A stretch of 64,000 nucleotides of DNA from Sphingomonas hankookensis (lineage in GTDB: Bacteria; Pseudomonadota; Alphaproteobacteria; Sphingomonadales; Sphingomonadaceae), in contig NZ_LQQO01000011.1 of the NCBI RefSeq assembly GCF_001619955.1, positions 124,001 through 188,000 of the forward strand. The letters are read 5' to 3'. The position numbers and the translations under genes are program-made. The stretch's first letter is position 1; the number at the start of each line of letters is the position of its first letter. Under the pieces are notes generated by a model. The model worked only from the letters and a program-made list of their open reading frames with translations. It was not told the origin of the DNA and ran no database searches. Shown piece by piece: positions 1 to 8,414 of this stretch.

Positions 1-444
1 ATCGGTGATGAAGGCGATGTCCTTCATCCGCCCTTCGTCCGGCCGCTTGCGGAACGTCACACCCAGCTCCTCGAACCGCGCACACGCCGCGGCGACGTCG
101 GGCACGCTGATCCCGATATGGCCGAAGCCGCGCGGATCGTCGTTACCGCTGTGATAGCCGGCAAAGTCGGGATCGTCCTCGGTCCCCCAGTTATGCGTCA
201 ATTCCAGCGTCGTCTCGCGGGTGAACACGAACCGCGCCCGCTCCTTCGGGTCGCTCGGCACGCTCTCCCCGTCGCGCAGGAAGCCGAGAAAATAAAGCGA
301 GAACGCCGCCTCCTCGAAATCCAGTTTCTGCAACAACGTCATGCCCAGCACGTCCTGATAGAAGGCGAGGCTGGCGCTGGGGTCGCGAACGCGCAGCATC
401 GTCTGGTTCAGCGTGAAGCCTTCGGTTCCGGCGGGTCGGGTCAT
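1..444 (-). CDS. gloA: Lactoylglutathione lyase (glyoxalase I), 3' end outside window
   Basis: Cytosolic metalloenzyme that isomerises the methylglyoxal-glutathione hemithioacetal to S-lactoylglutathione. 148 codons are visible and the C-terminus lies beyond the left edge. The start is the ATG at 444-442. Family hallmarks are the [10 protein letters not shown] strand carrying Gln14, the LELTHNWG strand carrying Glu81, and GFGHIGI with His109. These align with the first three metal ligands of the long, human-like class of glyoxalase I; the fourth (a C-terminal Glu) is off the window. It is divergent from the M1 peptidase, with 134 bp between them. The identification is firm; only the missing tail is unseen. 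Confidence 0.93.
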   Translation of the reverse strand, partial: MTRPAGTEGFTLNQTMLRVRDPSASLAFYQDVLGMTLLQKLDFEEAAFSLYFLGFLRDGESVPSDPKERARFVFTRETTLELTHNWGTEDDPDFAGYHSGNDDPRGFGHIGISVPDVAAACARFEELGVTFRKRPDEGRMKDIAFITD

Positions 445-520
445 GGCAGTTTCCTTGATTTCAACGCCGCCGCAAACGCATGGGCGGCGATTTCGTCGCC
501 CGTGGCGCGACAGCGGATGG

Positions 521-560
521 TTGACGTGTCTGGTATCCGGCGTAACGATACAGTGTTACG
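521..560 (+). promoter_or_regulatory. Candidate promoter with overlapping palindromic operator
   Basis: TTGACG at 521-526 resembles a -35 box, with a weak -10-like TAACGATAC about 17 bp downstream. A dyad, CGTAAC-8 bp-GTTACG (541-546 and 555-560), sits on the proposed -10 and ends about 18 bp before the TTG start of the M1 peptidase. Symmetry of this size suits a TetR-type repressor. No such regulator is adjacent, so the binding protein is unknown. Confidence 0.35.
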
Positions 561-578
561 TTCGAAAGGCCCGCCCGC

Positions 579-2969
579 TTGTCCGCTGCCCCCCGCCTCG
601 CGCTGATCGCGCTGCTGCTCAGCACCACTCCCGCCCTTGCCGACCCGATCCGCCAGACCAAGGGCGACTGGCAGGACAAGTTCCGCCAGCTGGAGGGGGA
701 GGACTGGCCGACCCCGACCGATTACCGCAACGCATCGGGCGCGCCGGGCTATCGCTACTGGCAGCAAAAGGTCGATTACGACGTCAAGGTGTCGCTCAAC
801 GAAGTGACGAAGGTCGTGACCGGCACGGAAACGATCCGCTACCGCAACAACTCACCCGATGCGCTGCCCTATCTCTGGCTGCTGCTCGACCAGAACCAGT
901 ATAAGCGGTCGTCGATCGCGCAGATGACGCAGACCGTGCCCGATGCGACGTCGATCAGCATCGGCGAGATCCGCCGGGCGGAAGCGATGAAGACGTGGGA
1001 AGGCGGCTTCACCATTTCGGCGGTGCGCGGCCCCGATGGTCAGCCGCTCGCCCACCGCGTCACCGACACGCTGCTGCGCATCGAACTGCCGCAGCCGGTC
1101 GCCGGCAATGGCGGGGAGGTCACGCTGTCGATCGACTGGTCGTTCCCGATGGCGGAGCAAAAGGTCGTCGACGGCCGCTCGGGCTATGAATGCTTCACCG
1201 GACAGGGTGAGGACGGCAACTGCATCTTCGAAGGGGCGCAGTGGTTCCCGCGCCTCGCCGTCTATTCGGACTATGAAGGCTGGCATAACAAGGCGTTCCT
1301 CGACGCCGGCGAATTCACCCTCGAATTCGGCGACTACAAGGTCGCGCTGACCGTGCCGGCCGATCACGTCGTCTCGGCGACCGGCGTGCTACAGAACCCC
1401 GATCAGGTGCTGACCGCCACCCAGCGCCAGCGTCTGGAAGCGGCCAAGTCGGCCACCGCGCCGATGTACATCGTCACCCCGGAAGAAGCGCTCGCCGCCG
1501 AACGCGGTCGCGCCTCGGGGACCAAGACCTGGACCTTCGCCGCACAGAATGTCCGCGACTTCGGCTGGGCATCGTCACGCAAGTTCGCATGGGACGCGAT
1601 GAACGTGCGACAGGATTATGCCGCCAATCCCAACGTCATGGCGATGTCCTTCTATCCGAAGGAAGCGCGCCCGCTGTGGGATGCCTATTCGACCAAGGCG
1701 ATCGCCCACACCATCGACGTCTATGGCAAGTTCGCCTTCCCCTATCCCTATCCGGTGGCGCAGTCGGTCAACGGCCCCGTCGGCGGCATGGAATATCCGA
1801 TGATCACCTTCAACGGGCCGCGCCCGGTGAAGGACGCCAAGACCGGCCAGCTGACCTACACCGAACGCGCCAAGACCGGCCTCATCGGCGTGGTGATCCA
1901 CGAGGTCGGCCACGACTGGTTCCCGATGATCGTCAACAGTGACGAACGCCAATGGACATGGATGGACGAGGGGCTGAACACCTTCCTCCAGTTCCAGGCC
2001 GAAAAACTATGGGACAAGGATTTCCCGTCGCGGCGTGGCGAGCCGAAGGACATTGCCGAGTACATGCTCTCCGACAATCAGGTTCCCCTGATGACCCAGT
2101 CGGACTCGGTGCTGCAATTCGGTGCCAACGGCTATGGCAAGCCCGCCACCGCGCTCACCATCCTGCGTGAGACGGTGCTGGGCCGCGAGCTGTTCGACCG
2201 CGCCTTCCGCGAATACGCGGCCCGCTGGCGCTTCAAGCGGCCGACGCCCTACGACTTCTTCCGTACCATGGAGGAAAGTTCGGGCGTCGATCTCGACTGG
2301 TTCTGGCGCGGCTGGTTCTATTCGACCGACCATGTCGACATCGCGCTCGACAAGGTGGTCGAGGGCCGCATCGCCGGCGGCGATCTGGAGGCGAATGCCC
2401 GCGAACGCCGCGCGCTGGCCGATGCGGAAAACACCTCGCTGACCGTGCGCAACAATGCCGGACAGCGGACCGTCACCGAACGCGACCCGTCGACGCGCGA
2501 CTTCTACGACCGGCAGGACCGCTTCGCCGTCAGCCCGCAGCAGCGCCGCGACCTCGCCGAAAAGCTCGCCAAGCTGACCCCGGAGGAGCGCGCCGCGTTC
2601 CAAGTGAAGGACAAATTCTACCGCTTCTCGTTCCGCAACATCGGCGGCCTCGTCATGCCGATCCCGCTCAAGCTGACCTATAGCGACAACACGACCGAGA
2701 TCGTCCGCATCCCCGCCGAGGTATGGCGCTACAATCCGAAGGCGGTGACGTGGCAGTACGTCACGGGCAAGACGATCACCGGGGCGGAGGTCGATCCGCT
2801 GCTCGAAATCGCCGATGCCGACCGGTCGAACAATGTCTATCGCGGCGCCATCCGCCCGGTCGTGCTGGAGATCGAGGATGTCGAGGATCTCGAAAACCGG
2901 ATGAAGGACTTCGACGTGCAGGTGAAACCCGGCTCGCTCCAGACCTATCCCGCGCCGGTGGCGAAGTGA
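579..2969 (+). CDS. Secreted M1-family metallopeptidase
   Basis: Zinc-dependent aminopeptidase-type protein of 796 aa, probably periplasmic. It starts at a TTG codon and opens with a signal peptide (hydrophobic run ending ALA-D near residue 22). The gluzincin motif HEVGH is at residues 441-445, with the third ligand Glu464 exactly 18 residues on in WMDEGLN, as in family M1. GGMEYPM near residue 404 corresponds to the GxMEN substrate-anchoring loop. The long C-terminal part (after about residue 590) has no catalytic motif I recognise. It is followed with a 4-bp overlap by a small secreted protein, so the two are likely co-translated. The family is certain; the physiological substrate is unknown. 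Confidence 0.93.
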   Translation: MSAAPRLALIALLLSTTPALADPIRQTKGDWQDKFRQLEGEDWPTPTDYRNASGAPGYRYWQQKVDYDVKVSLNEVTKVVTGTETIRYRNNSPDALPYLWLLLDQNQYKRSSIAQMTQTVPDATSISIGEIRRAEAMKTWEGGFTISAVRGPDGQPLAHRVTDTLLRIELPQPVAGNGGEVTLSIDWSFPMAEQKVVDGRSGYECFTGQGEDGNCIFEGAQWFPRLAVYSDYEGWHNKAFLDAGEFTLEFGDYKVALTVPADHVVSATGVLQNPDQVLTATQRQRLEAAKSATAPMYIVTPEEALAAERGRASGTKTWTFAAQNVRDFGWASSRKFAWDAMNVRQDYAANPNVMAMSFYPKEARPLWDAYSTKAIAHTIDVYGKFAFPYPYPVAQSVNGPVGGMEYPMITFNGPRPVKDAKTGQLTYTERAKTGLIGVVIHEVGHDWFPMIVNSDERQWTWMDEGLNTFLQFQAEKLWDKDFPSRRGEPKDIAEYMLSDNQVPLMTQSDSVLQFGANGYGKPATALTILRETVLGRELFDRAFREYAARWRFKRPTPYDFFRTMEESSGVDLDWFWRGWFYSTDHVDIALDKVVEGRIAGGDLEANARERRALADAENTSLTVRNNAGQRTVTERDPSTRDFYDRQDRFAVSPQQRRDLAEKLAKLTPEERAAFQVKDKFYRFSFRNIGGLVMPIPLKLTYSDNTTEIVRIPAEVWRYNPKAVTWQYVTGKTITGAEVDPLLEIADADRSNNVYRGAIRPVVLEIEDVEDLENRMKDFDVQVKPGSLQTYPAPVAK

Positions 2970-3442
2970 GGGCGCCGCTCGCCCTCCTCGCCGCTATGGC
3001 GGTGATCGCCCCGGCCCAGGCGCATCGCGGGCATGACTCGCTGGCGGTCGTGACGCTGGCCGATGGCAAGGTCACCGTGTCGCACCGGTTCGAAGCGCAC
3101 GACATCGAACCCGCCTTGTCAAAGATCGCACCCGACGCGCAGGTCAGCCTCGACGATCCCAAGGCGGTCGCCGCACTACAGAATTACATCCTGCGCCGCT
3201 TCACCCTGACGATCGACGGCAAGCCCGTCCCGCTGACCCATGTCTCGACCGACCTGACCCATTCTCAGGTCCGCATTGACTATGTGGGGAAGGCGCCGCG
3301 CAAGCCGAAAACCGTCGCGGTCCGCTCGACCGTGCTGACCGACGTCTACCGCGCGCAGGTCAATCAGGTGAATGTCCGCCAGGGCAATGTGGTCAAGTCA
3401 CTGACCCTGCGCGGCGGAACCGGCGGCAGCCTCACGCTCTGA
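2966..3442 (+). CDS. Small secreted protein, DUF6702-like
   Basis: 158-aa protein starting at the GTG that overlaps the TGA of the M1 peptidase (GTGA, 2966-2969). The N-terminus MRAPLALLAAMAVIAPAQA is a signal peptide with cleavage expected before AHRGHDS. The mature part is mostly beta-strand-like and resembles the DUF6702 family of small periplasmic proteins with an N-terminal His-rich patch. Its function is unknown. The overlap with the peptidase suggests a shared role, for example as an accessory or folding partner, but that is inference. The family call is from general resemblance only. Confidence 0.65.
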   Translation: MRAPLALLAAMAVIAPAQAHRGHDSLAVVTLADGKVTVSHRFEAHDIEPALSKIAPDAQVSLDDPKAVAALQNYILRRFTLTIDGKPVPLTHVSTDLTHSQVRIDYVGKAPRKPKTVAVRSTVLTDVYRAQVNQVNVRQGNVVKSLTLRGGTGGSLTL

Positions 3443-3534
3443 CACTCTGACACCACCGTCACCGAGCGCAGACGGGGGACCCGTTTCTGATCAACCGGCT
3501 AACGGGGAAAGAGGGACCTGAAAGTCTTAATGTG

Positions 3535-3622
3535 CCGTACCCCCGCGCAGGCGGGGGTCCAGAGCCAAGCAAAACAACGGCCTGCGTCTGGAACCCTGGA
3601 CCTCCGCCTACGCGGGGGTACG
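3535..3622. repeat. Paired inverted REP-like element (family A)
   Basis: Two copies of a GC-rich unit (GTACCCCCGCGCAGGCGGGG type) face each other, at 3535-3562 and 3594-3622, separated by about 31 bp. Each half also carries a small internal hairpin. A nearly identical pair, including the spacer beginning AGAGCCAAGCA, occurs at 28979-29066, so this is one member of a dispersed BIME-like family. The rest of the 3443-3692 gap shows nothing else. Confidence 0.85.
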
Positions 3623-3692
3623 CGCTACGCCAATCGACATGTACCGTCGCAACGAACTCCATCGAGTTAGGCCTCACAAAACGCGAAGTCAC

Positions 3693-4121
3693 CTACCCCC
3701 CACACCCCGCCCGCAACGCCGCCACCCGCGCCGCGCTCAACACCCCGCGATGCACGCCACATGGCCGCCCGTCGCCACCGACCGCGACGCTGAACGGCAA
3801 CCCCGCCGTCCCGCCGAACAGATCGTCGCGCATCGCCGCCATCCGCGCCGCATCGGGCACCCAGCGTTGCGCCACCGGCACCCCCGCCAGCATCGCCGCC
3901 GTCGCCCGCCCGCGATCGATCGGCACCACCAGCACCGTCCACGACCCTGCCGCCTCGCTCAACCGGGGCAGCGCCGCGATTTCGCCATGGCACGGCGCGC
4001 ACCATGACGCGACGAACAACAGGATCGTGCGCGCGGGATAGGTCGGCGCCGCCGCCCCCGCCGGCACCGCCGCCAGCATCAGCGCGGCCGCCCAGCCGCC
4101 AAAGCCCGCCCAACGCTTCAT
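3693..4121 (-). CDS. Thioredoxin-like exported protein (WCAPC active site)
   Basis: 142-aa protein beginning MKRWAG, with a signal peptide ending near AGAAA. The motif VASWCAPCHGE is a thioredoxin-fold CxxC redox site, expected to be periplasmic. The later stretch GLPFSVAVGGDGR holds the position of the usual cis-proline loop. It is short for a TlpA/ResA-type protein and lacks a clear C-terminal helix extension. A start 12 bp upstream (MGDAM) is possible, but the GGGGG stretch fits a ribosome site for the ATG at 4121 better. It is divergent from the TPR/TonB gene with about 60 bp between starts. The substrate is unknown. Confidence 0.75.
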   Translation of the reverse strand: MKRWAGFGGWAAALMLAAVPAGAAAPTYPARTILLFVASWCAPCHGEIAALPRLSEAAGSWTVLVVPIDRGRATAAMLAGVPVAQRWVPDAARMAAMRDDLFGGTAGLPFSVAVGGDGRPCGVHRGVLSAARVAALRAGCGG

Positions 4122-4183
4122 CGCATCCCCCATCGACGCTGTAACATTGCCGTGCTTTGATCCTTGGAAACAGGGGGAAAAAC

Positions 4184-6151
4184 ATGCTCGATCCGATTCT
4201 GCACGGCCTGATGGCCCTCGCCCAGGCCGCGACCCCGGCCCAGCCCGCCGCCCCGGCCAAGCCCCTGACGTTGCAGGCGCAGTTCGATGCCGCCAACGCC
4301 GCCTATTCCACCCGCGACTGTGCCGAGGCACTGAAACTCTACGAGGCGCTGGAAAAGCGTACCGCGACCAACAAGAACGCGCTGCTGACCGGCGCGATCG
4401 CGGTGCGCGGCGGCATCTGCCGCGTCCGCATGGGCGAGCGCGAGGCCGGCGTCGCCGCCATCCGCCGCGGCCTGCCGACGCTTGCCGCCAAACCCGACGA
4501 ATTCCGCGCCGATCTGGGGTCCGCCCATCTCGCGCTGGGCGACGCTGCCTATGACGCATTCGACTATGACGCCGCCGCCACCGCCTACCGCGCCGCGCTC
4601 GACCTCGCCAAGGGGGTCGAACGGGTCGTCCCGTTGCTCGCCCTCGCCCGCACCCTGTCGTTCGACCATGACGGCCGCGCCCTGGCCTATGCCGAGGAAG
4701 CACGCAAGCTGACCGAATCCGAGGCCAGTATCGACAAGGCGACAGTCGCCGCCGTCCAGACCCGCTATGCCCGCGTGCTTCTCAACGAAGGGCGCACCGC
4801 CGACGCCTATACCGTGCTCAAGGATTCGCTGAAGAAACAGGGCGGCCTCGACCAGAAGGTCAATCTGTCCGAAATCGCGACCCGCGCCGACCTTGCGCAG
4901 GCGGCGCTGCTGAATGGCGACCGCGAACGCGCCCGCACCTATCTCGCCTATACCGGGGCCGGCCGGCTCGAAAAGGCGCCCTTTGCCGGCGCGCGACAGA
5001 TGGACCTGCCGCCGTGCGGCGGCCCCGCCGGCCTGAAGCCGACCGAAGTCGCCGTGGTCGAATTCTCGCTCGGCGACGACGGCATCGTGCGCAACGTCGC
5101 GCCGATCTACACCACCGGCAATCGCGCGGCGGCGCTCGCCTTTGCCCGCGCGGTCGGCGACTGGTCGTGGCAGCCCGAGGACGCGACCGCCATTCCCGCC
5201 TTCTGGCGGCAATCGGCACGGGTCGAACTGCGCTGTTCGACCGCCGCCCAGCGCCCGTCGATCACCCAGCCGATCGACGACGCGTTCGATACATGGCTGA
5301 CGTCGAAGGGCGCGCCCGCCTTCGCCTGGGAAGAACAGCCCGCCGCCCGCGCCCTGCCGCTCGCCCGCGCCGAAGTGGCCCGCGCCCGCACCGCCGGGGA
5401 CAAGGTCGCCGAACTGCGCGCGCTCGGCTGGATGTTCAATTCGCAGCTGGTCGGCGCCGAGGAAGCGCGCCCGCTGATCGCCGAGGCATTGACTCTGGCG
5501 CAGGCGACGGGTGCGCCGGCAGCGGTCGCCACCCGCTTCCGCATCAGCGACGCCTATGTCGCCGCGAAGAATTACGACCAGGTGCTCGACGGCTTCCGCA
5601 CCGTCCTGCGCCGGCCGGAGGTTGCCGCCGATCCGCTGTCGGCGGCGACGGTCAGGATGATGCTGGCCAATGGCGGCAGTCAGGTCCGCTCGGCCGAACG
5701 CACGCAAATGATCGACGCGGTCCTCGCCGCGCCGCTGCCCGATACCCATCCGCTGAAGGTCGCCGCGCTGCTCAACCGCGCCGACCTGTCCGCGCAGAGC
5801 GGCGACACCGCCGCCGCCAAGGCCGCGTTCACCCGCACCGGGCTCAGCAGCGACCAGTGCGCGCTGATCGCCCCCACCCCCGCCGTCGCCAAGCAAGGTG
5901 CCACCAGCGCCCGTTATCCGACCGAAGCGTTGCAGATGGGCTTCGAAGGCTGGGCGCGGGTCGAATTCGACATCGCCGCCGACGGCCATACGCTGACCCC
6001 GCGCACCGTCGCCGCCTATCCGCCGTTCGTGTTCGGCGACGCCGCGCAGAAGATGATCGGCGCGACCCGTTTCCGCAGCAGCTTCCGCCCCGACAACAAC
6101 ACCGCTTGCACCGGCAACAGCCAGCGGATCGTGTTCAACCTGCCGCGCTGA
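4184..6151 (+). CDS. TPR-repeat protein with TonB C-terminal-like domains
   Basis: 655 aa from the ATG at 4184, preceded by AGGGGG at good spacing. The N-terminus is weakly hydrophobic with an Ala/Pro stretch (PAQPAAPAKP). Residues from about 30 to 240 form helical TPR-like repeats (AYSTRDCAEALKLYEAL and similar). A TonB-C-like strand pattern appears twice: around residues 285-355 (VAVVEFSLGDDGIVRNV) and at the end (GWARVEFDIAADGHT...). Further TPR-like helices lie between them. Such proteins are usually called energy-transducer TonB family, but no convincing membrane anchor or ExbB/ExbD neighbour is present, so an energy-transducing role is doubtful. Its 3' end overlaps the convergent histidine kinase by 17 bp. 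Confidence 0.75.
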   Translation: MLDPILHGLMALAQAATPAQPAAPAKPLTLQAQFDAANAAYSTRDCAEALKLYEALEKRTATNKNALLTGAIAVRGGICRVRMGEREAGVAAIRRGLPTLAAKPDEFRADLGSAHLALGDAAYDAFDYDAAATAYRAALDLAKGVERVVPLLALARTLSFDHDGRALAYAEEARKLTESEASIDKATVAAVQTRYARVLLNEGRTADAYTVLKDSLKKQGGLDQKVNLSEIATRADLAQAALLNGDRERARTYLAYTGAGRLEKAPFAGARQMDLPPCGGPAGLKPTEVAVVEFSLGDDGIVRNVAPIYTTGNRAAALAFARAVGDWSWQPEDATAIPAFWRQSARVELRCSTAAQRPSITQPIDDAFDTWLTSKGAPAFAWEEQPAARALPLARAEVARARTAGDKVAELRALGWMFNSQLVGAEEARPLIAEALTLAQATGAPAAVATRFRISDAYVAAKNYDQVLDGFRTVLRRPEVAADPLSAATVRMMLANGGSQVRSAERTQMIDAVLAAPLPDTHPLKVAALLNRADLSAQSGDTAAAKAAFTRTGLSSDQCALIAPTPAVAKQGATSARYPTEALQMGFEGWARVEFDIAADGHTLTPRTVAAYPPFVFGDAAQKMIGATRFRSSFRPDNNTACTGNSQRIVFNLPR

Positions 6152-7445
6152 CCGGCAGCGTGACGGCGGCGACCAGCCCGCCGCCGTCCGCCTCGCCCAG
6201 CGTCAGCCGCCCGCCATAGAGCGCCGCCAGATCGCGCACGATGGCGAGGCCGAAGCCGTGCCCGTCGCCACGCTCGTCCAGCCGCACCCCCGGATCGGTC
6301 GCCCGCGCGCGGTCGACGGCGGGAATGCCGGGTCCGTCGTCGCTGACCGACAGCCGCACCATCGCCCCGTCGCGCACCGCCACCACCCGCACCAGCGACC
6401 GCGCATGGCGCGCGGCATTGTCGATCAAATTGCCGGCCAGCTCGTCCAGATCCGCCGCATCGACCGCGACGCTCACATCGGCGATGTCCGCCTCGACCGC
6501 CACGCCGCCGCCGCGGTGCAACGCCCGCACCACGCCGACCAGCGCCTCGACCGCCGGCCGTAACGCGGTCGCCGCACGCCGGTCGACCGCCCCACCCCGC
6601 GCCCGCGACAGATGGTGGCGGATCGTCGCATCGATCCGCTCGACCTGTCGCCGGCGGGGATCGTCGGCCAGGTCGAGCGCCAGCGTCGCCACCGGCGTCT
6701 TCAGCGCATGGGCCAGGTTCGCCGCCGACGCCCGCGCGGCTGCCAGCGCCGCCGCATTGTCGCGCACCAGCGCGTTCAGCTCGACCGCCAGCGGCCTGAG
6801 TTCCTCGGGCTGATCCTCCGGCACATCGGCAGCGGCGCCCTCGCGCACCGCCGCCACCCGCTCGCGCAACGTCCTGATCGGCCGCAGCCCCAGCCGCAGC
6901 TGCACCAACGTCACCACCGCCAGCACCAGCGCGACGATCGCCAGCGTCGCCAGCAGCGGCAGCATCGCCCCGCGCAGCGGCTGCTCGATCGCCGCGCGCG
7001 GCACCGCGACGCCCAGCCGCACCGGCCCGGCTTCACTCTCGCGGATCTGGATCAGGCCGTGCACCGGCGTGCCGTCGCCCAGCTCGGTATCGAACGGTAT
7101 CCCCTCGCGCGCACCCGCCGGATGGGGGCGGGGCGGTCCCGGCACCGCGATCGGCAACATCGCGCTGCCGTACGCTCCGCCCGGCGCATCGATCGTCCAT
7201 GCGCCGCCGCGCCCGAACGCTTCCTCGACCCCCGGCCGCGCGAGCAGTTCGCGGTCGACGCTGCCATCGGCGCGCACGACGGCGCTCAGCAACTGCAACC
7301 GGTCCGCCAGCCGTTCGTCGACACCATGCGTCACGAACCGCTCCAGCACATGCCCGATCGAAAATCCCGCCACCGGCAGCGCGACCAAGGTCGTCGCCAC
7401 CGACAGCGCCAGCATCCGGCCATGGATCGACCGCGGCAGCCTCAT
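6135..7445 (-). CDS. Sensor histidine kinase, PhoQ-like
   Basis: 436-aa inner-membrane sensor kinase. A first membrane helix (residues about 10-32) is followed by a periplasmic region of about 130 aa, a second helix (about 158-182) and a short HAMP-like linker. The dimerisation/phosphoacceptor motif ANLAHALKTP has His246. The N box (NLIDNAARHA), G1 box (DDGPGIP) and G2 box (GHGFGLAIV) form the ATPase domain. Layout and H-box match the PhoQ-type kinases common in alphaproteobacteria. Its ATG overlaps the TGA of the response regulator (ATGA at 7445-7442), so the pair is translationally coupled. The signal sensed cannot be read from the sequence. Confidence 0.92.
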   Translation of the reverse strand: MRLPRSIHGRMLALSVATTLVALPVAGFSIGHVLERFVTHGVDERLADRLQLLSAVVRADGSVDRELLARPGVEEAFGRGGAWTIDAPGGAYGSAMLPIAVPGPPRPHPAGAREGIPFDTELGDGTPVHGLIQIRESEAGPVRLGVAVPRAAIEQPLRGAMLPLLATLAIVALVLAVVTLVQLRLGLRPIRTLRERVAAVREGAAADVPEDQPEELRPLAVELNALVRDNAAALAAARASAANLAHALKTPVATLALDLADDPRRRQVERIDATIRHHLSRARGGAVDRRAATALRPAVEALVGVVRALHRGGGVAVEADIADVSVAVDAADLDELAGNLIDNAARHARSLVRVVAVRDGAMVRLSVSDDGPGIPAVDRARATDPGVRLDERGDGHGFGLAIVRDLAALYGGRLTLGEADGGGLVAAVTLPVSAAG

Positions 7446-8107
7446 CGCCCGCCCGCCGTCAGCCGATATCCCCGCCCGCGCACCGTTTCGATCAGCGACG
7501 CGCCGATCTTCTTGCGCAGCCGCCCGATGATCACCTCCAGGCTGTTGGAATCGACATCGGCATCGCCTTCATAGACCCGCTCCATCAGGTCCAGCCGCTC
7601 GATCACCGCCTCCTTCGCCAGCATCAGCGCGGCGAGCACCCGATGCTCCAGCGCGGTCAGCTTGACCGGCAGCCCGTCCAGCTCGAACACCCCGGTCTGC
7701 GTCTCAAAGGCCAGCGGCCCGCACGCGATCCGCGTCGCGCCATGCCCCGCCGACCGCCGCACCAGCGCGCGCAGCCGCATCATCAGCTCCTCGATCCGGA
7801 ACGGCTTGGTCAGGAAATCATCGGCCCCGGCCTTGAACCCGGCCACCTTGTCCGACCATCCGTCGCGCGCGGTCAGCACCAGCACCGGCAGGTCGCGCCC
7901 CGCATCACGCCACCCCTTCAGCACCGCCGTCCCCTCGCGATCCGGCAGGCCCAGATCGAGCACCGCGACGTCATAGCGTTCGGTCTCGCCCAGATGTTGC
8001 GCGTCGATCCCGCTCGGCACCAGATCGACCGCGCATTGTTCGCCCCGCAGCGCCCGCGCGATGGCGGGCCCCAGATCGGGATCGTCCTCGACAAGCAGGA
8101 TACGCAT
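7442..8107 (-). CDS. OmpR/PhoP-family response regulator
   Basis: 221-aa DNA-binding response regulator, partner of the downstream kinase. The receiver domain has the acidic pocket VEDD (residues 6-9), phosphoacceptor Asp51 in VLDLGLPD, a Thr in LTARD and Lys in TKPF. The C-terminal winged helix ends with the family signature RLRKKIG...TVRGRGYRL. The start at 8107 is chosen because AAGAGG lies seven bases upstream; an earlier in-frame start would add MAVRGKN. It is divergent from the OB-fold-like secreted protein across the 8108-8414 gap, a likely target promoter. Its regulon is otherwise unknown. Confidence 0.92.
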   Translation of the reverse strand: MRILLVEDDPDLGPAIARALRGEQCAVDLVPSGIDAQHLGETERYDVAVLDLGLPDREGTAVLKGWRDAGRDLPVLVLTARDGWSDKVAGFKAGADDFLTKPFRIEELMMRLRALVRRSAGHGATRIACGPLAFETQTGVFELDGLPVKLTALEHRVLAALMLAKEAVIERLDLMERVYEGDADVDSNSLEVIIGRLRKKIGASLIETVRGRGYRLTAGGR

Positions 8108-8131
8108 ATTCTTGCCTCTTACCGCCACACC

Positions 8132-8307
8132 CCCGTTCGTGCTGAGTAGGAACTGAGCTTGTCGAGGAGGATCAGGTGAACCATGCCCCGCATGGTTCAG
8201 GATCGTCCGGGGGACGATCCGACCTGATCCTTATCGAAGCATTCCCTCGCCGGAGTCCTTCGATACATCCTTTCGACATCGCTCAATGGCTACTCAGGAC
8301 GAACGGG
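8132..8307. repeat. 176-bp nested palindrome (cruciform-capable intergenic element)
   Basis: Outer arms cccgttcgtgctgagtag (8132-8149) and ctactcaggacgaacggg (8290-8307) are inverted copies with one mismatch. Inside them are ggatcaggt/acctgatcc (8169-8177, 8222-8230), gaaccatg/catggttc (8178-8185, 8191-8198) and ggatcgtcc/ggacgatcc (8200-8208, 8212-8220). The element fills most of the 307-bp gap between the response regulator and the OB-fold-like gene, leaving about 100 bp for the rightward promoter. Confidence 0.8.
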
Positions 8308-8414
8308 CGTGCCAATGTCACCCCCGCCTAAACCGAAACTGAACCACCGGGTTCAGCGTGGCGAGGGCACGACTCGCTACAACGGCTCCATCGAACAACG
8401 AAGGAGTGAAGCAC

